A stretch of DNA of 64,000 nt from Taudactylus pleione (lineage: Eukaryota > Chordata > Amphibia > Anura > Myobatrachidae), in contig JAUIMM010000689.1 of NCBI GenBank assembly GCA_031769625.1, positions 2,629,501 through 2,693,500 of the forward strand, given 5' to 3'. The stretch's first letter is position 1, and every line of letters starts with the position of its first letter. The translations under genes were made by a program, and so were the position numbers. Shown here piece by piece: positions 1 to 10,950 of this stretch. The notes under the pieces were generated by a model that saw only the letters and a list, made by a program, of their open reading frames with translations, made no database searches and was not told where the DNA came from.

Positions 1-1140
1 GAAATAAACTTATTTTTTTAAAACACAATTTGTAATCCTGTGTAACCTGTGTTTGTTGTCTAAAGATATACAGTTAAGTCCAGGGGTGAAAAAAACAGAG
101 AGAATGGCGCCCAAACTCTTAGAATACCTAGAACAATATGAATGCTGCTCCCTCTAAAGGGGTATAGCCAAACCCTAATAACTCACCTAACATAAAAGAG
201 AACAAAGAGTGCAGAGAGATTGAAATCAATTTACTGTAAATACATTTATTGGTCTAATTGACATAGAAAGTTTCAAAGACAGAAAATAAATTGAAAAATA
301 AATAAATGATTAAATAAATAAAAATTAACACCCTAATAACACTACATAAAAATAAAACACATATGCATATACATACATAGATTTAAATATATCTGTTTAG
401 GTACAAAACAGTTCATAGGATCTAGGGTTTGTTGAATGATTGGTGGAAAGAGAAACCAGTGCTCAAAGGAATTCTTACATTGTATCAGTGTTGCAGATTG
501 TACTGGTTCTCATTAAATAAACATAGTTATAACAGATTCCACTTGTCTGTCGTGAATAACTTTTTCTTAAATCTATCTGAAATGTTTTGTATCAGTCAAA
601 TTCCACTTAATTTGGTGTCACAGTGTCTGGCCACTTGGTTTGATATAAAAAATATCGATATTAACTTGCAAGTTTATAATTCTATTTATCAAAGCCTTTG
701 CTGGAGGATATAAAATCTTGTCCCACTTCTTCATATGTGCATAAACTAAAGTTTACATTACCCACTTGCAGGTCAGGGGATCCGGATCACTCCAATACCT
801 GAGACTGCTTGCAGGTCGGGTGGTCACAGACGCCTAGCCCTTACTATCGGTGGTTTCAGGACTTTATAGTGACGAAAATATGAGGCTGTACGCTGTGATT
901 CCTGCACCTGTCTGCAGTATAGGTAAGCAGGATGTATCTCACGCTTGTATGTGTGTTAAAGGAGTTCTCCGGCTGGCCAGTCACGGAACTCCTTGAGAGG
1001 TCGGTCTCCCTGCCACCGAGGACAACACTTAGTAAGATGTATTTCCAATGTGGTTGGGCTGGATGGAATTACGGATAGAGGTGCAGGGTAAATGATCCAT
1101 CTAGTTGCAGCGGTAAGGTGTGATCAGAAGTCTTATGACG
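1..1140. other. No gene recognised; AT-rich repeat-derived DNA
   Basis: I see no coding signature, splice-flanked exon or RNA gene here. An A-rich low-complexity patch with AAAT-type units lies near 285-345. The longest open frame (429-713, plus, 94 codons) has no recognisable motif. The stretch may be downstream sequence of the minus-strand Penelope-like element that lies to the right, but this is inference. Confidence 0.4.
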
Positions 1141-1440
1141 CATATCCACTATGTGATATTAATGGACTACTGAACGATAACAATATCGTTATCGTTCAGT
1201 CGTCCACTAATCGTGCATGAATCGGGCAGCAAATAGTCTTCAACGACCAGCAATTTACGTTCACGCTGGTCGTTGCCGACATTGCTCATCACCCGAACAT
1301 GCTGGTCAACCTGCGATATCGTCAGGTTGACCATGTTCGGTGATGAGGGTGGGTGCCTGCACTGAACGATATATCGTTCAGTGTGGGCACTGTGCAGTTA
1401 GTAAACGACTGAACGATAACGATATCATTCAGTCTTTATA
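1141..1440. repeat. Foldback element with repeated ACTGAACGAT palindromes
   Basis: Three short palindromes with arms ACTGAACGAT / ATCGTTCAGT occur at 1169-1200, 1361-1382 and 1408-1433. Between them a larger hairpin spans about 1286-1346, its arms carrying TCATCACCCGAACATG and the complementary CATGTTCGGTGATGA around a CGATATCG centre. The arrangement is that of a small non-autonomous foldback DNA element. No transposase is present. Exact ends and target duplication are not clear. Confidence 0.6.
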
Positions 1441-2012
1441 CTGTAACGTAGTGGATTTGCGGCATTAGTGATGCATTTCTTGACCTATGATATTAGGCAG
1501 TTTCATCAGAGGAAATTAGGATAGTGGTTTCTTGTTCTGCCATACTATTTGTAGAGTCAAGAATCATTAAATAATTAGGAACACTTAAGGCAATAAAATA
1601 CAGCTGGCTCTTATGTTGATCGAGGTTGATAAGACATAGTTAGTAAAAATTGAGAAGAAAAATGTAGAAGATAAATTAATATAATCCTATAACAACAACT
1701 ATTAAAGCTAAAAATTAAAATATCAAATATAACATAAAAAATTGTGGGAATAAATTAATTGCAAAAGGGCATTTTCAATTAGCAAATGGTTACTAATAAT
1801 AGATTAAAAACATTGTATAGTTGTTTTAAAAGTAAAAGACCAATAATTTAGAATTGGTTAGCCAAGACATGGTTGATTTCCAAGTAAAATATAATATATA
1901 TACTGTATATAAACAAATATATTAGTATGTGTCCCTATTTCATCATGAGGGTCTCCCAATATAATATTGTTTGGATAAACTTATTGTATATAAAACAGAT
2001 TTTAGAGACAAA
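1441..2012. other. AT-rich stretch, probably PLE 3' flank
   Basis: No gene is visible. On the minus strand at about 1465-1512 there is a CTGATGA, a possible helix and GAAATGCAT, which resembles the core of the hammerhead-like motif at 58174-58235. Helices I and II pair poorly here. The position downstream of the minus-strand Penelope-like element at 2790-4530 fits a decayed copy of that element's terminal motif. Confidence 0.3.
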
Positions 2013-2196
2013 GGGGTCTATTTACTAAGCAGTGTTAGGAGAAGTGAAAAGTGAAGAGTGAAAAGTGATAAGGTACCAGCCAATCAGCTCCCAACTGTAA
2101 TTTTTCAAACACAGCCTGTGAGATGGCAGTTGGGAGCTGATTGGCTAGTACCTTATCACTTTTCACTTCTCCTAACACTGCTTAGTAAATGACCCC
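2013..2196. mobile_element. 184-bp palindromic MITE
   Basis: Long terminal inverted repeats begin GGGGTCTATTTACTAAGCAG and end with the complementary CTGCTTAGTAAATGACCCC. The arms continue inward through AGTGTTAGGAGAAGTGAAAAG and a GATAAGGTACCAGCCAATCAG-type segment, so nearly the whole element folds back. It has no coding capacity. The TIR start resembles vertebrate MITEs beginning GGGGTCATTTACTAA; the superfamily is not certain. Confidence 0.85.
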
Positions 2197-2790
2197 AAAT
2201 TGATAAACAGATGAGACACATCTCTCCTGATAGGTTGAATGGAGATATATTTAAACTCATCCACCCAAACTACTTACGATCCGCAGCACCATACATGACA
2301 CATATGAAGGATGAATGAAGTAATATAGCTGGTTAATATAGAGGGGGGTTCAACCTTAGGGAACTAAGGTTTCAAATAATGATACAACAATCTTAATTAG
2401 CATAACTGGCAAGGAAAAAGTGACATTAAGACCTACTGTACTGTTAGAAAAGTGTGGAAATTAAGTGGGTGAACTTGATATGAGGACAAAAGATAGTGAA
2501 CATGATGATATAAAACAAATGAGGTGTATCAGCCCAGATAGGCTAGATGGAGAGATATATTTAAACTCCACCAAACCTAACTCTGGCTCACATCCCCATC
2601 AGTACATAGTTATTTTATGAGAATTACCCCAGTTAATGACCTCAAACCCAAAGTACAAAGAAAGGAAAAAAAAAGCGGGGGAGGGACGGACAGGGATTAA
2701 AGGATGTTAGCCCTTAGGGACCTAAGGTGTCAACGACCAATAGAAAGCCCCCTACCTACATTGAGATGACTAGAGATAAGGGTCAAGAGA
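2197..2790. repeat. Diverged direct duplication in PLE 3' region
   Basis: Two similar segments follow each other. One includes the GATAGGTTGAATGGAGATAT region near 2229 and the CCTTAGGGAACTAAGG region near 2352. The other includes GATAGGCTAGATGGAGAGAT near 2538 and CCTTAGGGACCTAAGG near 2713. The copies are offset by roughly 310-360 bp and have drifted. They lie directly 3' (minus strand) of the GIY-YIG remnant at 2790-3300, so they are probably the untranslated tail of that Penelope-like element. Confidence 0.5.
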
Positions 2791-4530
2791 TACATTATAT
2801 GTTTAAGTTATATGTTGTTAAGTCAGAAGAATAATTTAGGCCATAGCGGGTCAAAGTCTGTAGCTGGAAAATCCAGAAGGCCTCGTGTTTACAAAGTCTA
2901 TTAAACCTGTCTGCACCTCTCAAAGTTGGTTTGATATGTTCGATGACCCTTACTGTAAAGTCATTAAAACTCCCTTTCTGACATGAAGCAATGTGGTATG
3001 ATAAGCTATGTGTTTTTATATTCTTAAGGATAATCCATTTATGTATTGAGAATCTTATATGTAGGGGTGTATAGTCCGCTTCACATATTTTATGTCACAT
3101 TTGCATTGTATAATGTAGATGACAAACTTAGATCTACAGTTTTAAAAAATAGTGATATCAAACTCCTCTTTAGTACTAAAAGAGAATATTGTAGAACATT
3201 TGTCTGCAAAAAGACATGTTGTACATTTATCTTTACTGCATTTAAAGAAACAATTTGGTTTTGGAAGTACTGTAGTTGAAATTTCAGATCAATTTTAGCA
3301 GTCAAACCTAGATATCTTTTAGAGACTCTGGGCAAATTTTTGCTTTAGTGTACAGTAGGTGCTTTTTGAATAACTGCTAGATTGTTTTCAGGAAAGTTGG
3401 TTCAAGACATCCATCTGACTGCAAAATTGCTGAACTAATTCTCTTAATATCTTTAGCTACCATATTATATTAAGTAATGAAAACCAGAGACTTATCTGTG
3501 TTAGAATCATTTGTTTTAAGATCCTTCTCTCTCTTATTTACCTTCTCACAGTAAATATGTGAAGTTCTTCAACAGAGTAAAGTTTCTTTCAATGCTTTGT
3601 CAAGAATGTGGACTGGATAGTCAGTCCTGTTTAACAAAAGCAGCATACACTGTCTCTGCTTGGCTTTTAAAGGCTTCTTTGTAACTGAAGAAACTGCCCC
3701 TTAGGTATGATATCTTTATTTTAATAGATTATAGTTGCTATTGTAATGTAAATAGTTATACAGCCCACATTCTTGATATGTAGAAGACTTTTGTTATCAC
3801 GTATAGAAATAGTGATATCAGGAAAATTCAAAGAGTACTTACTAAAATTCTTAGTCAATTTTAAACCAGTAGAATTTTAATTGAGGTGATTTGTGAAATT
3901 AATAATTGTATCTACCAGGTTTGCCCCGAATGAGCCATTTCAAATGTACTTCTCCACAAACCAACCCAGAAAAAGGTTGGCAAGGCTCGGAGCGAACCTG
4001 TTCCCCATAGCAGTAGCCCAAATCTGCAAGGAGAATTGTGCATAAAAAGGAAAGAAATTGTGTTCTAAAATAAATCTAATTGGAGATAGCATAAAATCTT
4101 GCAAGGTCCCTTCTACTTCTGGATCACCACTGAGGAAATGATTATCTGTTAACAAACCTAATTTGTGTGGTATGTTGGTACATAAGGATTCTGCATCACA
4201 TGTTAATAGCATATAAGAAATTTTCCAAGAAATTTGATAGAATTTAAAAAAAAAATTAGTTGTTATATGTACGTACTTGATCTTTCATATACTGTAGTCT
4301 TCACGATCTCTAAAAAGTTTCTTATGTTTTAGTTGGATTAGAGACTTCTCAAAATCTATTTCTTTCTTATTAATTTTTAGATATCTGTCCTCATATGTTT
4401 AGCAAAGGCCACAAGTGTCTGTCGCGTTTCTCGATTGTTTTTGTATAGTTTGGACATTTTGTTCCCTATGTTTAATTAAAAATTTCATTAAAACCTTGTG
4501 AAGTGCCCAATTCCATTCGACTGTAAAAAC
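2790..4530 (-). pseudogene. Penelope-like element 1, RT and GIY-YIG remnant
   Basis: Read on the minus strand, 4212-3940 encodes a Penelope-type reverse transcriptase segment. It has a CTNIPH motif (the usual form is LYTNIPH) followed by ATAMGNRFAPSLANLF, the hallmark AMG..AP..AN block. Farther downstream, 3300-2800 in broken frames shows a cysteine cluster (CSKDKCTTC) and the C-terminal endonuclease signature: RVIEHIKPT, then RGADRFNRLCKHEAFWIFQL and GLN. This order, RT then a C-terminal GIY-YIG domain, is typical of endonuclease-positive PLEs, which make a single polyprotein that nicks and primes at chromosomal targets. Many stops and frameshifts make it non-functional. Its 5' part is not resolved beyond 4530, where the DIRS element begins. 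Confidence 0.8.
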
Positions 4531-4555
4531 ATGATTTTGGTACTTACCGATAAAT

Positions 4556-4690
4556 ACCTTTCTCCGATTCCACAGGGTAACAATGGCGTCTCATAACAGT
4601 GGGGTATATACGGGAGCTGGCACTTTAAATTTAGAAAGAGTGACTAGCTCCTTACCCTCTATACCCCCCTACAAGCCAGTCTTCGAGAGA
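4556..4690. repeat. Left inverted terminal repeat of DIRS 1
   Basis: The segment is the reverse complement, with scattered differences, of about 14092-14232. Shared landmarks are GTCTCATAACAGTGGGG, CACTTTAAATTTAGAAAGA, GACTAGCTCCT and ACAAGCCAGTCTT. Inverted rather than direct terminal repeats are characteristic of DIRS elements. Confidence 0.85.
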
Positions 4691-4739
4691 AAGGGATTTA
4701 TCGGTAAGTACCAAAATCCTGTTTTCTCGTTTATCCACT

Positions 4740-5210
4740 AGAGGACATTGGAGTCTCATAACAGTGGGGACGTGCCAGAGCTTCCATTACCGCGGAGTGT
4801 GCTGAGAACCCTGCAGAACAGCACGGTCATACTGCAAGGCAGATGCCGCAAATGTATCAAAACGATAAAAAGGTATGTCGGCCTGACCAAGTGGCCGTAT
4901 GACACAGTTGAGCCATGGAAACCCTGCGGGCAGCCTCCCACGAGGGACCCACCGAGCGTGTGGAATGGAAACCAGAGGTTACTTTGAGGAGGTCACATAT
5001 CTTGCCTGATGGTCAGACGGATCCAGCATGCAATAGTCTGCTTTGAAGCTGGCCAACCAGGATGTGCGACATCATACTGGACAAACATGGAATTTGTTTT
5101 CCTGACCGATGCAGTCCTATCAACGTAGATCCTGAGGGCTCTAACGATGTCCAGGGATGTGGAAGCTGGTGAGCCCTCTGGAAGAACCGGCATAACAATA
5201 GGTTGGTTTA
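4740..5210 (-). pseudogene. DIRS 1 tyrosine recombinase, C-terminal half
   Basis: The minus strand encodes DIVRALRIYVDRT, then a catalytic HSTRSVGPSW box near 4955 and, after a frameshift, the FYRFDTFAAS box that carries the nucleophilic tyrosine near 4875. These match the HxxR and Tyr boxes of DIRS recombinases and agree with the copy in DIRS 2. The N-terminal half lies at 9571-10190, beyond the nested LTR element. The reading frame runs across the join when the LTR element and one TTTA duplicate are ignored, which fixes the insertion point precisely. Confidence 0.85.
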
Positions 5211-6207
5211 TGTCACGGTTGGTGTTTCAGAGTTACCTGACTCAGATGTTGAACTGGATTCAGCGGAGACCGGCTTGACCGGAACCATGGATGACGTAAA
5301 TAGCTCTATAGGCATATGAATTGTATGGCAGTGAGAACTGCTTTTGATGATAAATGACAGGAACAGGAAACTTGTAACGTTGGAGTGGAACCAGTAGAAA
5401 ACTTGGAGGAACTGGACTGAGACCGGCAGGAAGGCTACTGAGCTGAACGGGGTACCAGTAGGTAGGCTTGCAGAATTGGACTGGGAACCAGTTGATAACT
5501 TGGAGGAACCAGACTGGGACTGGTAGATAGGCTTGCTGAATTGGACTGAGAACAGTAGGATATCCGGATGTGCTAGGTATAGCTATCAACAGGATTACTG
5601 AATGAACTGGTCTGGGAACCAGCAGGATTTCTGGATGCGCCAGGTATAGCTGTCAGCAGGATTACTGAATGAACTGGTCTGGGAACCAGTAGGATTTCTG
5701 GATGTGCCAAGTATAGCTGCCAGCAGGATTACTGGATGAACTTGTCTGGGAACCAGCAGGAGACTGGGATACACTTGTACACAGGGAGACAGAAGTACAA
5801 TCTGTACACCACAGGAAATAACGAGATGCTCAGGCCCTGAATGCTATCAGAGGAGGATTGTTATACCCTAAGTCTGGCAGGAATTGGTGGATTCGGTCAG
5901 GTGGTCTGGCAGAAGCATTCTGAGTGGCGGAGGGCACAACATGCAGAGGAAGCAATCATATCAGCAGTACTGAGTCAGAACTACACCTGCGATTTCAATC
6001 AAGGCTAGCAGTGTTCACAGACAGAAAAGGGCCCATGTGAATAATCACTTTGGAAAGGAGAGCACAATCCAAATGTAAACAAAGAAGTGTTGCAGCCAGC
6101 ATGATTAGAGCAGATCTCCCAGGCGAATTGCACATACAGATCCACGGGACAGTTGGCAGGGGTAAGTCTCAAGGCAGAAAGGTGAAAAAGTAGCCAGGGT
6201 CGTGACA
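5211..6207 (-). repeat. LTR (3' LTR of the nested element)
   Basis: Starts TGTCACGGTTGGTGTTT and ends GGTCGTGACA on the plus strand, closely matching 8535-9566. It contains three copies of a 68-bp tandem unit (GATTACTG recurs at about 5591, 5659 and 5727). The other LTR has four. Confidence 0.85.
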
Positions 6208-7094
6208 GTACATCCCTCTTATGGGTGGACTCCGGACACCCAAATATATACATAAGAGAACACGAAAAAATTAGACACCAGAAAAACTGTCTTCCAACAT
6301 GAAATTCCAGGAGCTCCAAACACAGGGACACCATAACTCTTGAAAACATATCTTCAGACATCTTCATCCTCAGAGTAAGTAGACCATTCATCCTTTGTCA
6401 CCTAGGAAGTCTTGGGTAATGCCTAGAAAAGGAGTATCTCCAAAAAATTATGTACACAAAGACTTAGTGCGAGGAACTGTGGACTTCCCAATCCTAAGTT
6501 GGTCAACCGAATGGTAGGAAGAGCTTCTGTTTTGCAGCGATGTAGTACTTACTGGCAACTCCTGAGGAAATATGTGACTGGGCAGGAAAGGGTCAAACGA
6601 CAGATGGTCTTCAGGAAATGGAGAATTATCATGTGCATGATCGAACTCAGATTCCGAGTCAGTATCTAAAGATAGAATGGAAGAATTAGTATGACTTGAA
6701 AACTGATAGGACTCCTGGGAGGAACTAAGCGAAACATGACCAATTTTGATGGTCAGATGGTTGGTTCCTAAAGGTTCCTCGAGAATTCTTCTCCCAGAGC
6801 AATTGATTCTGTACCATACAAGCGGTATATAGAAACATAATATCAGAGGGTGACCGCCTCTCACTAGAAACTTTGTCAGTCTGTATTTTGGGAGGTACAG
6901 TAGGACAAAGGGGACAAGGAGGTGTGCGCACTGCTCATATTCATGGATGCCGATTCTATAGTGATGCTTTCCTTGGATGGTTGGAATTTAACATGCTGGC
7001 CCTTGAAAACTTGACATTGTTCGGACTTCAGGGGAGTGGAGGACTGAGCAAAGGATGGATTCTTGGTAGAACAAACAGACTGCTTGGACAAAAG
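6208..7094 (-). pseudogene. 3' interior of the nested LTR element, no pol
   Basis: The minus strand has a 138-codon open frame (6864-6448), rich in Ser, His and acidic residues with no enzyme motif. No YxDD, DSG or DDE block is visible in any frame. The region could be the C-terminus of gag or a lineage-specific sequence replacing pol. Confidence 0.4.
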
Positions 7095-8520
7095 TTTAGA
7101 TCTGGGAACTATGCTAAAATGAAGTGTCAATAGAATTTTGTTTTACAGGTTTAGGACCAAATTCTTTAATAACAGCTTCACTGAAAGTCTTTATATTTAG
7201 AAGCATTGGATCAATAGACACGATGATAGGATTTGCCCAGTCCAACGCCTTACCTCTAAAGGAAAGGAAAAGGAACTTAACGATGTTGGTAGGGGTGATC
7301 CCACAAGTTGAGTCTGCTTCCATGATGGCAGAGTACTGCTTCATTAATACATAGTATTGCGATGCTGGAGTATCCAACGAATCCTGTGTGTTCGAGGATT
7401 GTGGAGCACTTTCAGGTGCAGGGCTGGAGGAAACTTGAGGATGCTCCGATTGATGGGGGGGTCTAAATAACTGAAGATGTTCGGTATTTGGACCAATTGA
7501 TGTAACTGGAAGGGGTCCAGAGGAGCTAGAGACAGTAGCATCAACAATGAAAGCCGAGAACAGACTACAGGAGATTGTCGTCCGCTGGAACGATATTCAC
7601 AGTAGATGCTGAACAGGAACCATGATTAGAATTAATAGTACAAGATACTCCTCCCTGGGAACTGGAACCTGAAAACCGCTCCTGGGGTACGAGACTTGAA
7701 ACCCCCTCCTGGGGTGTGGAACTCAAATCCCTCTCTTGGGTTGCGAAGCTTGTAACCCCCTCTTTAGGCACTAAACTAAAAAACCCCTCCTGGGGTGTGA
7801 AATTTTAAATCCCCTCCTGGGGAACAAAACTTGAAACCCCCTCTTTGGGTGCTAAACGTGAAACCCCCTCCTGGGGTATGAGACTAGGAACCCCATCCTG
7901 GGGCATGAGATTTAAAATCCCCTCCTGGGGAATAGAACTTGAAACCCCCTCTTGGGGTACGGGACTTGAGACCTCCTCCTACGGTGCAAAACTTGAAGAA
8001 GCTCCATTCAGCTTGCAACCAGCAGAATCCGGACTAGGACTAGAACAGGCACTGAGATGTTGACACTTGGTATTACTGTTGGAATTACAAAGGGAACAGT
8101 ATTTAATGAAATGGTCAGAACCTCCACAATAGAGACATAGATGTAAATCTTTGCGCTGCTGGCGTTCAGCCATAGGGAACTTGGGGCTCGGGTAACCTTG
8201 ATGTCTCACTTTACTTGGTATGGAAGAATCTTTGGTTCTTAGGGGATTCCAAGGCAGAGGTTTTAGTTGAGTCAGGGGTAGTAATAAAAAACATGGGAAT
8301 GATCCAAAAAATTTTGATGAGTAGAGCTTGTAGCTGTTCCAGCAGTTGATGGAAGGTAGTTAGGGGTTCAGGTGTGATTAGAATGTCATCTAACTGACTA
8401 GTCAGAATTTGCAAAAGCTGTAGTTCTTGATGCTGTACCGCTTCCTGTGAATCCAAGCGAACAACCAGGTTACGGCAAGCATTTGATCCAGTATGATGTG
8501 CTTGATCCGCCACCATCGGT
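7095..8520 (-). pseudogene. Gag-like remnant of the nested LTR element
   Basis: The reading begins near 8510 on the minus strand with MVADQAHHTGSNACRNL, close inside the LTR. A CCHC-like knuckle (CLYCGGSDHFIKYC) lies near 8133-8092, and a proline/glutamine repeat region follows at 7672-7998. A Ty3-type capsid signature (IVKFLFLSFRGKALDWANPI, then F..AVIKEFGP) is at about 7290-7150. Gag packages the RNA in virus-like particles. The order is odd: in typical Ty3 gag the capsid precedes the zinc knuckle. Several stops and frame changes separate the parts, so the copy is broken. Rearrangement, or a different meaning for the cysteine motif, are both possible. Confidence 0.6.
7672..7998 (-). repeat. 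30-bp in-frame minisatellite inside gag
   Basis: About eleven tandem copies of a 30-bp unit (core CCCCTCCTGGGG on the plus strand) encode, on the minus strand, a decapeptide of the form PQEGVSSxxx. Unit length is a multiple of three, so copies stay in frame, although a few carry stops or point changes. The product would be a low-complexity, probably disordered linker. Confidence 0.85.
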
Positions 8521-8534
8521 AGGCCTGAGCATAC

Positions 8535-9566
8535 TGTCACGGTTGGTGTTTGAGTCTGACTCAGGTGTTGAACTGGATTCAGCGGAGACCGGCTTGACTG
8601 GAACCATGGATGACGTCGACAGGTCTATTTGCATATGAATTGTATGGCAGTGAGAACTGTCTTTGATGATAAATGACAGGAACAGGAAACTTGTAACGTT
8701 GGAGTGGAACCAGCAGAAAACTTGGAGGGACCGGCAAGAAGGCTACTGAGCTGTGTTGGGTACCAGTAGGTAGGCTTGCAGAATTGGAATGGGAACCAGT
8801 TAATAACTTGGAGGAACCAGACTGGGACTGGTAGATAGGCTTGCTGAATTGGACTGAGAATAGTAGGATTTCCGGATGCGCTAGGTATAGCTATCAGCAA
8901 GATTACTGAATAAACTGGTCTGGGAACCAGCAGGATTTCTGGATGTGCCAGGTATAGCTGTCAGCAGGATTACTGAATGAACTGGTCTGGGAACCAGCAG
9001 GATTTCTCGATGTGCCAAGTATAGCTGCCAGCAGGATTACTGGATGAACTGATCTCTGAACCAGCAGGATTTCTGGATGTGCCAAGTATAGCTGCCAGCA
9101 GGATTACTGGATGAACTTGTCTGGGAACCAGCAGGAGCCTGGGATACACTTGTACACAGGGAGACAGAAGAAGTACAATCTATACACCACAGGAAATAAC
9201 GGGATGCTCAGGCCCTGAATGCTATCAAAGGAGGATCGTTATACCCTGGGTCTGGCAGGAGTTGGTGAATTCGGTCAGGTGGTCTGGCAGAAGCACTCTG
9301 AGTGGTGGAGGGCACAACATGCAGATGAAACAATCTTATCAGCAATACTGAGAGTTAGAACTACACCTGCGATTTCAATCAAGGCTAGCAGTGTTCACAG
9401 ACAGAAACGGGCCCACTGTGGAAAGGAGAGCATAGTCCACAGAACTGTTGCAGCCAGCATGATTAGAGCAGATCTCCCAGGTGAATTGCACATACAGATC
9501 CATGAGACAGTTGGCAGGGGTAAGTCTCAAGGCAGAAAGGTGAAAAAGTAGCCAGGGTTGTGACCA
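8535..9566 (-). repeat. LTR (5' LTR of the nested element)
   Basis: Partner of 5211-6207, with small indels. It has four copies of the 68-bp unit (GATTACTG at about 8901, 8969, 9037 and 9105). The end TGTGACCA carries one extra C compared with the other LTR, directly before the TTTA duplication. Confidence 0.85.
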
Positions 9567-9570
9567 TTTA

Positions 9571-10190
9571 TGTGGAACACAGATACCACCTTAGGAAGGA
9601 ATGTCATCTGCGTATGGAGTTCAGCCCTATCCGCATGGAATACCAAGTACGGAAGGCGACAGGAAAGAGCCACAAGCTCCGACACACCTGGTGGAAGCCA
9701 GGGCTAATAGAAGAACCACCTTCCACGATAGGTACTTCAACTCAACAGTCTAACAGTTCAAACAGAGAAGACTGCAGGAAAGAGAGAACAAGATCCAAAT
9801 CCCTCGGAGCCATGGGAAAAATAGTGAGGTTGTAAAAGGATAACCCCCTGGAGAAAAGTCAGAACATCCGGAGCAAGGCCATCTCTGCTCGAAAAAAGTG
9901 GACAGTGCTGAAACCAGAACCTTCAGGGACGTAGGCCACCTGAGAATCCTGCTTGCAGGAAAAGTAGGAGCCTAGACACCTTGAACGCTGTAGGTGGCGA
10001 TGCCCGCTGTTCACATCAAATCACATAAGCCTTCCAAATACGGTGGTAGCGTGTTGTAGTTGCATCCATCTGGGCCTGAAACATGGTAGGGATCTCAGTA
10101 CATGGGTTCTTCTCTTTTCTTAAAATAGCCCTTTCAACAGCCAGGGCGTCAAACATAGCCGCCTTAAGTCTGGATAGACGAAAGGACCCT
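9571..10190 (-). pseudogene. DIRS 1 tyrosine recombinase, N-terminal half
   Basis: Broken minus-strand frames show the DIRS recombinase pattern: TTTRYHRIWKAYVI near 10035, LLLFLQAGFSGGL, a SELVALSC box that corresponds to the catalytic arginine region (RVSELGAL in relatives), and FLPKVVSVFHIN just before the nested element. Several internal stops are present. The protein would have cut and joined circular cDNA to the target. Confidence 0.75.
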
Positions 10191-10950
10191 GTTACAGGAG
10201 ATCCTCTCGCAGCAGTAGAGGCCACAAATCATGTATCAGCAGTAGACGTGGGTTGGAATACCAAGCTCTCCAGAGCCAATCTGGAGTCACTAAGAGGACC
10301 TTTCCCACTCGATGCGTTGCAGATGTCAAGGCAGAAGAGGAATACAGGTAAACAATTCGGGACTGCCAAGGTGTTGACAGTGGGACCACTGCCACGGCCT
10401 CCAGATCTCTTGTTCGAGAGCAGTATAGAGGCAGTTGATGATTGTGTCTGGACGCCATGAGGTCGACTTGTGGGAGGACCCACCTCTGAACAAGCTGTTG
10501 AAACACCTGGGGATGGAGTACCCACTCCGCGAGATGAATATCCTGATGACTGAGGTAGTCGACCTCCCAATTTTCCACACCTGGAATGAATATTGCGGAT
10601 ATTGACACAGTGAATTGCTCCGCCCAGAGTAGAATGCGGCTTACTACTTCCATTGCCGCACGACTTCTGGCGCCGCCTTGTCAGTTTATGTACGCCACCG
10701 CTGTGGCGTTGTCCAACTGGACTCTTGACAGCTTGACCCTGCAATTGATGTGCTAGTTGAAGAGTATAAAACACTGCCCGTACTTCTAAGATATTTATGG
10801 GCAGTCTTGTTTCCAGTGGAGTCCAGCAGCCTTGGAAGTGTTTCTCTAGAGTTACTGCCCCCCACCATCACAGACTCGCGTCTGTGGTGAGGAGAAACCA
10901 ATTCCACACTCCGAACCTCTTGCCCTCCAACAAGTGAGAGGAATTCAGCC
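10190..10950 (-). pseudogene. DIRS 1 RNase H region
   Basis: In the minus frame an RNase H-like core reads VQLDNATAVAYIN, then a stop, then QGGARS, MEVVSRILLWAEQ and ISAIFIPGVENWEVDYLSHQ. The last segment matches the HIPGxxNxxADxLSR block that ends RNase H domains in DIRS pol. Here the usual AD is VD. The downstream part (WVLHPQVFQQLVQRW, VDLMASRHNHQ) is also typical of DIRS pol. The enzyme would degrade RNA in RNA:DNA hybrids. An in-frame stop and frameshifts break it. Confidence 0.8.

Larger units (their letters stand above)
5207..9570 (-). mobile_element. Complete gag-only LTR retrotransposon nested in DIRS 1
   Basis: Two long direct repeats (5211-6207 and 8535-9566) flank a 2.3-kb interior. 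The whole is bordered by the 4-bp duplication TTTA (5207-5210 and 9567-9570). LTR ends are TGTCACGG and CGTGACA, complementary as usual. Read on the minus strand, a purine-rich tract (AAGAGGGATG) precedes the 3' LTR at about 6215. The interior encodes gag-like protein on the minus strand but no protease, RT or integrase that I can find. It is therefore a non-autonomous element that would need enzymes in trans, probably from a Ty3/Gypsy relative (inference). Confidence 0.85.

Noticed and set aside
3046..3279. Plus-strand 77-codon frame
   Set aside because: Antisense to the Penelope linker with its cysteine cluster on the minus strand.
7845..8063. Plus-strand open frame with repeated WG-rich peptide
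   Set aside because: It is the antisense translation of the 30-bp repeat in the minus-strand gag.
10083..10460. Plus-strand 125-codon frame
   Set aside because: Antisense shadow of the DIRS pol and recombinase region.
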